A stretch of 64,000 bases of DNA from JANMDU01 sp031375105. Lineage in GTDB: Bacteria > Pseudomonadota > Gammaproteobacteria > Burkholderiales > Burkholderiaceae_C. Positions 40,713 through 48,762 of the stretch are shown here, in pieces. The stretch spans positions 35,413 to 99,412 of the forward strand of contig JANMHJ010000016.1 in NCBI GenBank assembly GCA_031375105.1, in the 5' to 3' direction. Positions within the stretch are counted from its first letter, which is position 1; every line of letters begins with the position of its first letter. Position numbers and translations under genes: made by a program. The notes beneath the pieces were generated by a model. That model did not search any database. It was not told the origin of the DNA and saw nothing but the letters and a program-made list of their open reading frames with translations.

Positions 40713-41000
40713 ATGAATAAAACTCTGTTGATCGTTGTGCTCATCGTCTTTAGCGCATTAAGTGCTTACACCTTGGTGCATTACGGCGGCTTGATTCAAT
40801 GGCTGCTTTTTTACACACGCGATCCAGCAAGCTGGCAGATTTTTGCGGATTTGGTCATCACCATGTGCCTGCTGTTGGTCTTCATGCACCGCGATGCCAA
40901 AGCGACTGGCCGCTCCTTCTGGCCTTGGGCGATTTTCTCGCTCACCTGCGGCTCGTTTGGCCCGCTGCTGTATTTCATCACCGCCAAGGCAAAAAAATGA
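40713..41000 (+). CDS. DUF2834-like membrane protein
   Basis: A 95-residue protein with three hydrophobic helices. WQIFADLVITMCLLLVFMHR, DAKATGRSFWPWAIF and TCGSFGPLLYFI match the DUF2834 pattern (charged DAK/R pair and the GSxGPLLY end). Function unknown. Start 40713 follows AAAGGA; the longer upstream reading is not conserved-looking. It is the first gene downstream of the XRE operator and overlaps the next by four bases. Confidence 0.78.
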   Translation: MNKTLLIVVLIVFSALSAYTLVHYGGLIQWLLFYTRDPASWQIFADLVITMCLLLVFMHRDAKATGRSFWPWAIFSLTCGSFGPLLYFITAKAKK

Positions 41001-41392
41001 ACATCGCTTGGACCGAATGGCTGATCCGAGGCGCTTTTGCGATCACGGGCGTGATCCATCTGCTGCCCTTGGCGGGCTTAGCTGGCCGCGCGACGCTGGA
41101 GCGCGCCTATGGCGTGACACTGGGCCCGGGCCAAGATCTGGTGATCCTCATACAGCACCGCGCGTTGCTCTTTGGCTTGTTGGCCTGCGCCTGCTTCGCC
41201 GCGATCGGCCTGCCCCAGTGGCGCGTGCCGGCTGGTATCGCCGCGCTGATCAGCATGCTGGGCTTTGCCCTGATTGCTGCCACACAAACGCACGGCCCCG
41301 CGATTGCCAATGTGATGTGGATTGATATCGGCGCCGCTTTGCTCTTGATCATCGGCTTGACGCTCCACGTCAAATTCTCTCAACCTCTTTGA
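40997..41392 (+). CDS. Small integral membrane protein
   Basis: A 131-residue protein with four predicted helices. The beginning (WLIRGAFAITGVIHLLPLAG, RATLERAYGVTLGPGQDLVI, HRALLFGLLACACF) is a pattern I remember from conserved Burkholderiales membrane proteins without known function. It is co-translated with the DUF2834-like gene (ATGA overlap) and 15 bp before the orphan subunit c. Confidence 0.7.
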   Translation: MNIAWTEWLIRGAFAITGVIHLLPLAGLAGRATLERAYGVTLGPGQDLVILIQHRALLFGLLACACFAAIGLPQWRVPAGIAALISMLGFALIAATQTHGPAIANVMWIDIGAALLLIIGLTLHVKFSQPL

Positions 41393-41407
41393 ACGAAAGT
41401 CATTCCC

Positions 41408-41644
41408 ATGGACATCAACCTTCTTCCTCTGGCCGTCGGCCACATGATTGGCCTAGGCGCGATTGGCTCATGCCTTGGCATCGGCATCATGGGCTCCAAA
41501 TACTTGGAGGCGGCCAGCCGCCAACCCGAGATGATGGAGCCACTGCAAAACAAGGTCTTTCTGCTCGTGGGCGTGCTGGATGGCGCGTTCATCATCGCCA
41601 CGGGGATTGGGCTGTGGTTTGCTTTGGCCAATCCGTTTAAGTGA
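41408..41644 (+). CDS. ATP-synthase F0 subunit c paralogue (orphan)
   Basis: A 78-residue two-helix proteolipid. The first helix GHMIGLGAIGSCLGIGIMGS, the polar loop KYLEAASRQPEMMEPLQNK and the second helix FLLVGVLDGAFIIATGIGLW follow subunit c closely; D58 is the proton-binding carboxylate. It is not in an atp operon: its neighbours are small membrane proteins behind an XRE/MmyB operator. It could be a second c subunit changing ring stoichiometry, a relic, or an unrelated ion pore. The main atp operon lies outside this window. Confidence 0.85.
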   Translation: MDINLLPLAVGHMIGLGAIGSCLGIGIMGSKYLEAASRQPEMMEPLQNKVFLLVGVLDGAFIIATGIGLWFALANPFK

Positions 41645-41657
41645 GATTGATTGGATT

Positions 41658-41763
41658 GCCTGAGGCTGTGATTGGGTCGTCTCACGGAGCGAAGCAAAGG
41701 AGAAGACGGCGCAGCTGGCGGGGGACACGAGCGAAGTGGGACGACCCAATCACAGCCGAGGCC
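41658..41763. repeat. Family C hairpin element, copy 2
   Basis: Arms GCCTGAGGCTGTGATTGGGT...CTCAC (41658-41685) and GTGGGACGACCCAATCACAG...GGC (41736-41762) enclose a 50-base core, GGAGCGAAGCAAAGGAGAAG.... Arms and core match copy 1 at 39436. It follows the subunit c gene by 14 bp and may act as its transcript end. Confidence 0.8.
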
Positions 41764-41824
41764 AACCTAGCCGGATAATCAGCATCATGAAATTTCCAAA
41801 ACAACGCTCATCGGAGCAGACCTG

Positions 41825-42229
41825 ATGCAAGAACTGCCACAAGCTGAAGCCGCACAAATCAAGCAATGGTCAGCAGCTAATGCGCAAGCCTGCAACTGTA
41901 GCCTAGGCGCATGTGCCGGTTGGGAAAGCATCACCGAGAGCCGTTGGCCCGCTGCTCAGATGCAAGCTGTGGCGACACTGCGCCGCGCCGATGAGGTTGA
42001 GCCGACTTATGAGGAGCATCATCCGCAAGGCACGCGCTACGACTCGCCTGATGCACCGGTGGCTGCTCGATTCTTTCCCTATAACCGCTGCGATATTCAT
42101 CATTGCAGCCACTGTCAGCGCCATCTGCTGCGCTACACGGAATTTGGTGGCTACTATGTGGATCATCGCGCGCGCTGCTTGAATGGCGCACCTGTCGCCC
42201 ATCCCACAGCTGAGCCGCCAAAATCCTGA
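41825..42229 (+). CDS. Cys/His-rich hypothetical protein
   Basis: A 134-residue protein with no family I can name. Seven Cys and several His cluster in two places: AQACNCSLGACAGWES near residue 25 and NRCDIHHCSHCQRHLLRYTE near 90, followed by YYVDHRARCL. The second cluster could bind zinc or iron. No signal peptide. It is upstream of an EamA transporter in the same direction. Confidence 0.65.
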   Translation: MQELPQAEAAQIKQWSAANAQACNCSLGACAGWESITESRWPAAQMQAVATLRRADEVEPTYEEHHPQGTRYDSPDAPVAARFFPYNRCDIHHCSHCQRHLLRYTEFGGYYVDHRARCLNGAPVAHPTAEPPKS

Positions 42230-42255
42230 CTCGCGCAAACCCCGATAATCGAGGC

Positions 42256-43251
42256 ATGGAATTTTTCAAACGGCTTTCGCCGAAAACAATCGGCATCGCC
42301 TCAGCCGTCATTACCATTGCGATTTGGACCTCGTTCATCGTGGTGGCGCGTTTCATGGCGCTCAAATCGCTCACGCCACTGGATATTGTGCTCTGCCGGA
42401 TTGTGGGCGCTTCGCTGGTGCTCTTGCCTTGGGGATACTTCATGGTGCGCAAGATGCGGCTTGAGAACCCTGCTACAGACACCTCGCTTTGGATTTCTCC
42501 GCTACCGCTTAGGCTCACGGTGACGCTAGGTTTGTTTGGCGGCGTGGGTTATGCGGTATTGGCCTACACCGCTTTCATTTACGCGCCCGCTGCGCATGGC
42601 TCGGTGTTGATGCCGGGGCTGCTGCCTTTAACGACGGCGCTGCTGTCTGTGCTTTTGCTCGGCGAAGTATTGAGCAGGCCGCGCAAGCTGGGGCTACTGC
42701 TGATTTTGTGCGGAGGGTTATTGGTGGGTGGGGCATCCATTTTGCAGGCTTACACCGACTCGGCCTCTGGCTCGCAGGTTTGGAAGGGCGACGTGCTGTT
42801 CGTGACGGCTTCGAGTTGCTGGGCGTTTTACACGGTGCTGTGCAGAAAGCACAAGCTCGATGCAGTACCCACCACGATTGCGGTGATTGTGTTTTGCGTG
42901 TTTAGCTTTGTGCCTTTGTATGCGCTTCTGGTGGGCGCGGGTGTGCTGGTGAGCAAGCTGGCCGCGGCGCCGCTTTGGGAAATTCTCTTTCAAACCTTTT
43001 GGCAAGGCATGGGCTCTGTGGTGATCTCGGGTATCGCGTTCACCCAAATGATTCGCTACTTTGGCCCGGTGCGCAGCACGATGCTCACAGCCATCGTGCC
43101 TGGCCTATCCGCTTTAGGCGCAGTGATCTTTCTGGGCGAGCCGCTGGGCATCAATCTCATCATGGGGCTGAGCTTGGTGACTTTGGGCATTGTGGTGGGC
43201 GTGCGCGCTGCCGCCGTTTCCACTCCGTCAGCAGCAGCCGTCAAGTCATGA
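42256..43251 (+). CDS. DMT-superfamily EamA transporter
   Basis: A 331-residue inner-membrane protein with about ten helices in two EamA repeats (IGIASAVITIAIWTSFIVVA at the start; GDVLFVTASSCWAFYTVLCR at the second). Substrate unknown, probably metabolite export. Its TGA overlaps the tsaB ATG by four bases, so the genes are coupled. Confidence 0.88.
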   Translation: MEFFKRLSPKTIGIASAVITIAIWTSFIVVARFMALKSLTPLDIVLCRIVGASLVLLPWGYFMVRKMRLENPATDTSLWISPLPLRLTVTLGLFGGVGYAVLAYTAFIYAPAAHGSVLMPGLLPLTTALLSVLLLGEVLSRPRKLGLLLILCGGLLVGGASILQAYTDSASGSQVWKGDVLFVTASSCWAFYTVLCRKHKLDAVPTTIAVIVFCVFSFVPLYALLVGAGVLVSKLAAAPLWEILFQTFWQGMGSVVISGIAFTQMIRYFGPVRSTMLTAIVPGLSALGAVIFLGEPLGINLIMGLSLVTLGIVVGVRAAAVSTPSAAAVKS

Positions 43252-43955
43252 AACTGCTCGCGCTTGACACATCCACCGACACAATGAGCATTGCCGTGCA
43301 GCATGGCGATGCGGTGTTCACGCACACGGGTGCAGGCGGTGCGCAGGCTTCGAGCACGCTGATCCCTGCGATTGAAGCGCTGATGGCGCAAGCCGGGTTG
43401 CAGTATGCGCAGCTTGATGCCATTGTCTTTGGCCGAGGCCCCGGCTCGTTCACGGGGCTGCGCACGGCTTGCTCGGTGGTACAGGGCTTGGCTTTTGGTG
43501 CGAATGTGAAGGTGTTGCCCATAGACACACTCTTGGCAGTGGCGCAAGAAGCGCGGATTTTGCAAGGAAACTCTGGCCCAGCCGCTTCGCGTATCCTCGC
43601 TGCGCTCGATGCACGCATGGGCGAGGTGTATGTTAGTTGCTATGATTTTACGAGCACTCCGCGCCCTATTTATAAAGGCGAATGGCTTAAAAAGCCTCAA
43701 GAATGGGTGTTGGATGCGTTGCTGGAGCCACAGTGTATCGCTGGCAACATCCGCCCCGCCATGGACGCGCAATTGACAGACGGCATCCTAGCTTTGCCTT
43801 ACATCGCCTGCCTGCCCACTGCACGTGCCTTGTTGAGCCTCGCGCCTGATTTGATCGCGGCGGGCGGCTTGGTGGATGCCCAAGATGCGCTGCCGCTCTA
43901 TATTCGCGACAAAGTGGCCTTGACCACAGCCGAGCGAGAAGCACACAATCAGTGA
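43248..43955 (+). CDS. tsaB: tRNA threonylcarbamoyladenosine synthesis protein TsaB
   Basis: A 235-residue ASKHA-fold protein that with TsaD and TsaE attaches threonylcarbamoyl to A37 of ANN-decoding tRNAs. Motifs MKLLALDTSTDTMSIAVQ and VFGRGPGSFTGLRTACSVVQ are diagnostic. A family A repeat (43639-43687) is translated as CYDFTSTPRPIYKGEW, out of the frame preferred by the other copies. rimI follows with the usual tsaB-rimI coupling. Confidence 0.93.
   Translation: MKLLALDTSTDTMSIAVQHGDAVFTHTGAGGAQASSTLIPAIEALMAQAGLQYAQLDAIVFGRGPGSFTGLRTACSVVQGLAFGANVKVLPIDTLLAVAQEARILQGNSGPAASRILAALDARMGEVYVSCYDFTSTPRPIYKGEWLKKPQEWVLDALLEPQCIAGNIRPAMDAQLTDGILALPYIACLPTARALLSLAPDLIAAGGLVDAQDALPLYIRDKVALTTAEREAHNQ
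43639..43687 (+). repeat. Family A repeat inside tsaB
   Basis: GCTATGATTTTACGAGC, ACTCCGCGCCCTATTTATAA and AGGCGAATGGCTT match hairpin, core and end of the family. It is diverged and read in a different frame from most copies. Confidence 0.6.
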
Positions 43956-43957
43956 TC

Positions 43958-44458
43958 ATGAGCGCCCAGCCTTCTGTCTTTCCATCCAGCTATGCGAACC
44001 TGCATCCGCAGGAAGCTAGCTTTGAGCCTATGCGTGCGGATGGGCTGGCCGAGGTGATGCTGGCCGAGCGCGAGGCCTATCTGTGGCCTTGGAGCGAAGT
44101 CAATATCCGCGAGAGCATTGTGAACGGCCACTATTGCCAAGTGCTGCGCGGCTCTTTGGGCCAGATGCTGGGCTATTTCATCGTGATGCCTGGTGCGCAA
44201 GAAGTGCATTTGCTCAATATTACCGTCGCGCCCGCTTACCAGCGCCAAGGCTGGGCGCGCGTGATGCTCGATGCGCTGCACGATTGGGCGCGCGAGCTGG
44301 GAAGTCAATGGGTGTGGCTGGAGGTGCGCGTGAGCAATGTGCGAGCGATTGGCATTTATGAGCAGTATGGTTTTCGGCGCGTAGGATTGCGCAAGGCTTA
44401 CTATCCTTTGAATGGCCTGCAGCGCGAAGATGCGATTGTGATGAGCAACCAGCCATGA
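43958..44458 (+). CDS. rimI: Ribosomal-protein S18 alanine N-acetyltransferase RimI
   Basis: A 166-residue GNAT acetyltransferase acting on the N-terminal alanine of S18. The acetyl-CoA site is VAPAYQRQGWARVMLDALHD, preceded by HLLNITVAP and followed by VRVSNVRAIGIYEQYGFRRV. A GTG at 43952 overlapping the tsaB stop is an alternative start. It lies between tsaB and udg in a coupled operon, the standard order in Burkholderiales. Confidence 0.92.
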   Translation: MSAQPSVFPSSYANLHPQEASFEPMRADGLAEVMLAEREAYLWPWSEVNIRESIVNGHYCQVLRGSLGQMLGYFIVMPGAQEVHLLNITVAPAYQRQGWARVMLDALHDWARELGSQWVWLEVRVSNVRAIGIYEQYGFRRVGLRKAYYPLNGLQREDAIVMSNQP

Positions 44459-45444
44459 ATGAAACTGCACAAGATATCTCGCTCGATGCCTCGTTTGACG
44501 ACATGCTGGATGAGCGCCAACGCAGCATACTGGAGGCCATGGGCATCAAGCTCTGGTTGCCCGATGTAAGCCTTCAAATCGCAGCCGCGCCAGCTCAGCA
44601 AGCTGCCGCTGCGCAGCCTAAGCAACAACCTGCGGCACAGACTGTTTTAGAGGAAAATCGGCCTTCTCCCCTTATAAAATCTGCGCAGAATGCTATTGAA
44701 AGCATAGCAAATTGGATGCCCACTCCTGTCCGTGCAGCGCCCACTCACGTGGTTACATCTGCGCCCATAGCTGCGCCCGTGAATCTTTCACCGCGCGCAG
44801 ACGGCATTGAGCAGATGGATTGGCAGGCTTTACAAAGGGCTGTGTCAGCTTGCCAAGCTTGCGCTTTGTGTCAATCGCGCAAAAACACGGTGTTTGGTAT
44901 CGGCCAAGCGACCGCAGACGCGGCGCTTGCCCCCCAAGTCGATTGGTTGATTGTTGGCGAAGCGCCCGGAGAAAATGAAGATGCGCAAGGCGAGCCCTTC
45001 GTTGGCCCAGCCGGCAAACTGCTCGACAATATGCTCGCCGCCATGAGAGTCGGCGTGAGCGAGGATGGCAAAGCCGCAGGCCTCTCGCGTCAGCACGGCG
45101 TATATATCGCCAACGCGCTCAAATGCCGCCCACCCGCGAATCGCAATCCTTCGCCTGAAGAGGCGGCGATGTGTGAACCCTATCTCGCCAGGCAGATCGA
45201 GCTTTTGCGCCCCAAGATCATTGTGGCCATGGGCAAATTCGCCATCCAAAGCTTAACGGGCAGCACGGAACCTGTTGGCAAACTGCGTGGCCGCGTCCAC
45301 ACACTCAAGCACGCCAGCTATGCAGCCCCCGTGATCGTCACGTATCACCCCGCCTATTTGCTACGCAACCTGCCCGACAAAGCCAAAGCTTGGGCAGATT
45401 TGCTGCTGGCGATGCAGACGTATCGAGAGCTAAAAGCCACTTGA
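44455..45444 (+). CDS. Uracil-DNA glycosylase, family 4 (iron-sulphur type)
   Basis: A 329-residue family 4 UDG that removes uracil from DNA. The catalytic core is in the C-terminal 210 residues: ACQACALCQSRKNTVFG (first Cys pair of the 4Fe-4S cluster), GEAPGENEDAQGEPFVGPAG, ANALKCRPPANRNPSPEEAA with the second Cys pair, and VTYHPAYLLRNL. The first 120 residues are a low-complexity extension rich in Ala, Gln and Pro; a family A repeat (44654-44710) codes for SPLIKSAQNAIESIANW within it. Confidence 0.93.
   Translation: MNETAQDISLDASFDDMLDERQRSILEAMGIKLWLPDVSLQIAAAPAQQAAAAQPKQQPAAQTVLEENRPSPLIKSAQNAIESIANWMPTPVRAAPTHVVTSAPIAAPVNLSPRADGIEQMDWQALQRAVSACQACALCQSRKNTVFGIGQATADAALAPQVDWLIVGEAPGENEDAQGEPFVGPAGKLLDNMLAAMRVGVSEDGKAAGLSRQHGVYIANALKCRPPANRNPSPEEAAMCEPYLARQIELLRPKIIVAMGKFAIQSLTGSTEPVGKLRGRVHTLKHASYAAPVIVTYHPAYLLRNLPDKAKAWADLLLAMQTYRELKAT
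44654..44710 (-). repeat. Family A repeat inside the UDG gene
   Basis: AAAATCGGCCTTCTCCCC, TTATAAAATCTGCGCAGAAT and the hairpin GCTATTGAAAGCATAGC. This copy is near the family consensus. Translated as PLIKSAQNAIESIAN in the common hairpin-last frame. Confidence 0.9.
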
Positions 45445-45452
45445 ATCGGCGC

Positions 45453-45914
45453 TCAAACGCGAGCCACAATCCGCTGCTCCAGCGCCCACTTGCCGCCGCC
45501 AAATACCGCGACTCCCGCGAGCAGCGCACCCCAAAGCATGTGCTGCTGCCAGGCCGCTGGCGCGATCTCTTGAAGTGCGATCACAGCCACGGCGTTGACC
45601 ACAAACAAGCCCAGCGCCGAAAAGCGCGTTGCCAAACCGATCACGAGCAGCACAGGCAGCACCAACTCACCCGCCGTGCCCATGAAAGCGGCGATGGCCG
45701 GTGGCAGCAAAGGCACTTTGTATTCATCGGTGAAGAGCGCCACCGTAGTTTCCCAGTCGCGAATCTTCGTCAGACCTGAAGCAAAAAACACCCAAGCCAC
45801 GTAGCAACGCGCCGCCAGCAGCGCCGGGTTTTGCAGGGCATCGAGCACTTTGCGCGCAGGCAGCCACCAACGCAGTATCGAATCAATGGGAGAAGAAAAT
45901 GTTTGAGATTTCAT
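45453..45914 (-). CDS. bufD: DoxX-family membrane protein of the bufferin locus
   Basis: A 153-residue DoxX protein with four helices (ARCYVAWVFFASGLTKIRDW; PPAIAAFMGTAGELVLPVLL; VVNAVAVIALQEI; GALLAGVAVFGGGKWAL). As the last gene after DUF2063 and DUF692 it corresponds to the DoxX member of buf operons, whose role is unclear but probably in the membrane. It is 42 bp from the DUF2063 stop. The symbol is used by position and family. Confidence 0.85.
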   Translation of the reverse strand: MKSQTFSSPIDSILRWWLPARKVLDALQNPALLAARCYVAWVFFASGLTKIRDWETTVALFTDEYKVPLLPPAIAAFMGTAGELVLPVLLVIGLATRFSALGLFVVNAVAVIALQEIAPAAWQQHMLWGALLAGVAVFGGGKWALEQRIVARV

Positions 45915-45956
45915 GATCTGTTTGAGATGAGATGAGAGGTTGGGAAAAGTGAAGCA

Positions 45957-46799
45957 TCAAGCTGCCGATGTGGGCATCCAAGCAACACCGATCAGCAGGC
46001 CGGTTTGCACTGATTCGCGCAGCCAAGCACTGAAATCAAAATCAGCGGATAACGCCAAAGCGGCATCCAGCGCGGTTGACAAAGGCAGGCCTTGCAGCGC
46101 GGCTTCGACCAAGGTGGCTGATGCGGCATCTGCCCCGCTGAGCATGGGGCGCAGGCCTTGCCGCCAGATCAGCGCCGTTTGCGGCTCACTTGCGGCAATG
46201 GCTGCGCGTGCACCCTCGTGCAACGCGCTGGCGCGTGGGTCGTGCAGTTGGATGAGCGAGACCACCGGATAAATGCTAGGCAGCGCAGTGCAGCCTGGGC
46301 TGAGCAGCAGCCGAAGCTGCGCCGGATCTTGGCTTGCGAGCCATTGAAAACTCGCTGCATCGAGATCAGCATCGGCTGCCGTGGCAGCCTCATGCAGCGC
46401 CCATTCCACACGCGCTACATCGGGCAAAAAGGGATGCTCTCGCAACAGCGCTTGCAACTGCGGTACTTGCTGCAAATACGCAGGCAGCATGCCGCCCCAC
46501 TGCGCTAAATCGCCGCGCTCAGGAGGCCTGGCTTGCCAAGCATCTTGCGCGAGGTGCTGGAAATTTTCTTCGCCCATGAGTTGCTGCAGCACGGGATAGC
46601 TCGCCTGCAAAGCGCTGGCGCTCAGCGCTTGCGCATTCGCGCGATAGGCACGCAGGCCGCGTAGCTCTGTAGCAAGATTTTTAGAAGAAAAGAGGCCATT
46701 TTCCCTTATAAAATCTTCATAGTTTGCTACTGAATTAATAGTATGTGAATGAAGTAAATCCAGCAACGCTGTTTGTTGCATGGCCAAAGAAGGGTTCAT
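45957..46799 (-). CDS. bufC: DUF2063 protein, partner of the MNIO enzyme (BufC-like)
   Basis: A 280-residue protein. The DUF2063 domain (about 40-140) is seen in YRANAQALSASALQASYPVL, LMGEENFQHLAQDAWQA and PFLPDVARVEWALHEAA. Such proteins bind and present the peptide precursor to the DUF692 oxidase. Start overlaps the stop of that gene by four bases. A family A repeat (46688-46743) is translated close to the N-terminus as HTINSVANYEDFIRENGLFS, which lengthens the segment before the DUF2063 helix. Confidence 0.86.
   Translation of the reverse strand: MNPSLAMQQTALLDLLHSHTINSVANYEDFIRENGLFSSKNLATELRGLRAYRANAQALSASALQASYPVLQQLMGEENFQHLAQDAWQARPPERGDLAQWGGMLPAYLQQVPQLQALLREHPFLPDVARVEWALHEAATAADADLDAASFQWLASQDPAQLRLLLSPGCTALPSIYPVVSLIQLHDPRASALHEGARAAIAASEPQTALIWRQGLRPMLSGADAASATLVEAALQGLPLSTALDAALALSADFDFSAWLRESVQTGLLIGVAWMPTSAA
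46688..46743 (-). repeat. Family A repeat inside bufC
   Basis: AAAAGAGGCCATTTTCCC, TTATAAAATCTTCATAGTTT and the hairpin GCTACTGAATTAATAGT. In the gene it is hairpin first, in the standard frame (TINSVANYEDFIREN). Confidence 0.85.
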
Positions 46800-47677
46800 G
46801 CCAGTGCCGCTTTCGCCACCGCATCGGCTTGCGTTGCTTCTGTGAGCAAGACATCAAGCGTGGGAATCGCGGTGTCCCATTCAATCAGCGCTGGCGCATC
46901 GCCAAATCGCTTCACTGCGTGCGCATAGAGCTGCCACACTTGCTCGCAAACTGCGCTGCCATGGTCATCGATCACGATGTCTTGCATCTCGCAATGCCCG
47001 GCCAAATGCATTTCGCCGACAGCCTGCGCGGGCAAGGTATCTAAAAAATCAACCGCCTCATGCAGAGCCAACACACGATCACGCGCTTGGCCATTTTGCG
47101 CATTGAGCGCATTGACAAACACATTGTTCACATCGAGCAGCAATTGGCAGCCGCTGCGCTGCACCAGTTCGCTTAAGAATTGCGCTTCAGAAAAATCGGC
47201 CTGCGCATAGTGCAGATAAGCGCTCAAATTCTCCACCAGCAAAGGGCGCTTCAAGCGCTCTTGCACGCGCTGTACATTGGCGCAGAGCACAGAGAGCGAT
47301 TGATGTGTGAAGGGGATGGGCAGCAAATCTGAGGCATGCGCGGCTTGCCCATCCGAGCGCAGGCCGCGTGCAAAGCAAGCATGGTCACTCACGCGCACAG
47401 GCTCAATGCGCTGCACAAGCGCGGCGAGTTGATCCAGATGCCATCCGTCGATGCCAACTGCTGAGCCCAGTGACAAACCCACGCCATGCAGGCTGATCGG
47501 GTAAAGATCACGCGCCGCATTCAGCGTGGCCAAGGCTGCGCCACCCGCAGGCAAGTCAGAGCCAAAGAAATTCTCAGAATGCACTTGCAGAAAGCCCACG
47601 TCAGGGCGCTGCTCCAGTACAGCGGCATAGTGCGCATGCCGCCAGCCGATGCCCGTGGCGTGGCGTGTCGTCATCAT
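46796..47677 (-). CDS. bufB: DUF692 multinuclear non-haem iron oxidase (MNIO, BufB-like)
   Basis: A 293-residue TIM-barrel enzyme of the MNIO family that modifies cysteines of a ribosomally made precursor. Iron-ligand and core motifs visible: TGIGWRHAHYAAV, LQVHSENFFG, ISLHGVGLSLGS, VSDHACF, VENLSAYLHY, LLLDVNNVFVNA, EMHLAGHCEM and LIEWDTAIP. Related enzymes turn Cys into copper-binding thiooxazole-type groups in bufferins. The likely substrate is the DUF2282 protein encoded just upstream. ATG 47677 is preferred to a TTG at 47686. Confidence 0.92.
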   Translation of the reverse strand: MMTTRHATGIGWRHAHYAAVLEQRPDVGFLQVHSENFFGSDLPAGGAALATLNAARDLYPISLHGVGLSLGSAVGIDGWHLDQLAALVQRIEPVRVSDHACFARGLRSDGQAAHASDLLPIPFTHQSLSVLCANVQRVQERLKRPLLVENLSAYLHYAQADFSEAQFLSELVQRSGCQLLLDVNNVFVNALNAQNGQARDRVLALHEAVDFLDTLPAQAVGEMHLAGHCEMQDIVIDDHGSAVCEQVWQLYAHAVKRFGDAPALIEWDTAIPTLDVLLTEATQADAVAKAALA

Positions 47678-47729
47678 GAATGCCAATCCAACGCCAACGG
47701 GTCACCAGGAAGAAAACGAAAGGAAGCGA

Positions 47730-48020
47730 TCAGCTCTTCTTTTCCATTGCGGCTTTTTTCGCTTGCTCGGCGCTCATGCCTTTCATGCCTGCGCAAGTGC
47801 CCGCAGCCACATATTTCCACTCGCCTTTGTCGTTGTCTAATTTTGCTTGGCCTGCGCAAGAGTGCGTGCCCGCCAAATTGGCGCAATCGTTTTGACCAGC
47901 CTTGGCAATACCGTAGCATTTTTCTTTGGCCGGGGCTGTCTGCGCCATCACAGACGTGGCCAGAAATGAGGTGCTGAGCAAAGTGGCAGCAGCTGCAGCG
48001 ATAAGGGCGCGTTGGTTCAT
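47730..48020 (-). CDS. bufA: Bufferin precursor (DUF2282), copper-binding RiPP
   Basis: A 96-residue exported peptide. Signal peptide about 1-26 (ending TSVMAQ), then EKCYGIAKAGQNDCANLAGT, HSCAGQAKLDNDKGEWKYVA and AGTCAGMKG. The four Cys are at 35, 46, 55 and 76, as in BufA1 of Caulobacter-type bufferin operons, where the MNIO modifies the central cysteines to chelate copper. The ribosome site CTGGAG precedes the ATG. It leads the bufA-B-C-D operon and shares a -35/-10-like motif with tlpA. Confidence 0.9.
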   Translation of the reverse strand: MNQRALIAAAAATLLSTSFLATSVMAQTAPAKEKCYGIAKAGQNDCANLAGTHSCAGQAKLDNDKGEWKYVAAGTCAGMKGMSAEQAKKAAMEKKS

Positions 48021-48103
48021 GGGGATTCTCCAGAAAAATAAAAAAGTGAGGTGAAATGAAATCTTGCTAATCAGTGAACAACAGGCTCACGTATCAGCTA
48101 CGT

Positions 48104-48134
48104 GTATGTCAGGCGGGCAGAGGCGCTTCTTACA
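48104..48134 (-). promoter_or_regulatory. Candidate ECF promoter of the buf operon
   Basis: On the minus strand TGTAAG (48134-48129) is followed after exactly 18 bases by GACATAC (48110-48104). The same layout, TGTAAG-N18-GACTCAT, is found upstream of tlpA. The start codon of bufA is about 84 bp downstream. Confidence 0.55.
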
Positions 48135-48162
48135 AACATACCCAACAGATTTGTGACATTCA

Positions 48163-48732
48163 TCACAGCAGCTCAGCAATATCGTCCCAAACCTCAGCAG
48201 GGATGCGGCCTTGGTAGCGCTTAACCACATCGCCTTTTTTGTTCAGGATCAATGTCAATGGCAGGCTGGAGGCATTTCGATTTTTAAGCATCTCAGCCGT
48301 GCCCAAACTGTCTTTGTAGCTAGGATCGAAGGCCCATAACTGGGTCAGGCGCTCTTTCATTGGCACCGATTTGTTGATGATGGCGTTATAGCTTTCCACA
48401 TCGCTCATGCGCCGGTCTGCACTGATCAGCGCGAGCGTGAAAGGTTTGCCCACCCAGCCTTTGGCGTTTTCGCGCAGCTCGGGCATTTTGTCTCGGCACA
48501 CCGCGCAATCCGTGGCCCAAAACATCAAAAGCACCACTTTGCCTTTGTGTTGCGCCAGATCAAATACCGGGCCGTCAATGGTTTTGCCGCTGAGCTGTGC
48601 GTTTTTAGGCAAAGGTGCGCTGGCTTTGGCTGCTGGTGCAACAGCCGTCTGCGCCCACGCCGCGTTGTTCATCATGCCCATACCCAAACTCAGGCAGGCG
48701 GCCAGCAGGCCAAAATAGTAACTTTTCCGCAT
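48163..48732 (-). CDS. TlpA-family thiol-disulfide oxidoreductase
   Basis: A 189-residue exported thioredoxin-fold protein. Signal peptide about 1-28 (ending NNAAWAQ). The redox motif is CAVC in LLMFWATDCAVCRDKMPELR, and the cis-Pro is in ASSLPLTLILNKKGDVV. It lies between bufA and the ECF sigma gene and probably keeps bufferin or copper-site cysteines reduced. AAAGGAG precedes the ATG. No other redox partner is visible here. Confidence 0.88.
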   Translation of the reverse strand: MRKSYYFGLLAACLSLGMGMMNNAAWAQTAVAPAAKASAPLPKNAQLSGKTIDGPVFDLAQHKGKVVLLMFWATDCAVCRDKMPELRENAKGWVGKPFTLALISADRRMSDVESYNAIINKSVPMKERLTQLWAFDPSYKDSLGTAEMLKNRNASSLPLTLILNKKGDVVKRYQGRIPAEVWDDIAELL

Positions 48733-48762
48733 CTGATTGCTCCTTTAAGCGCGTATCGCGCT

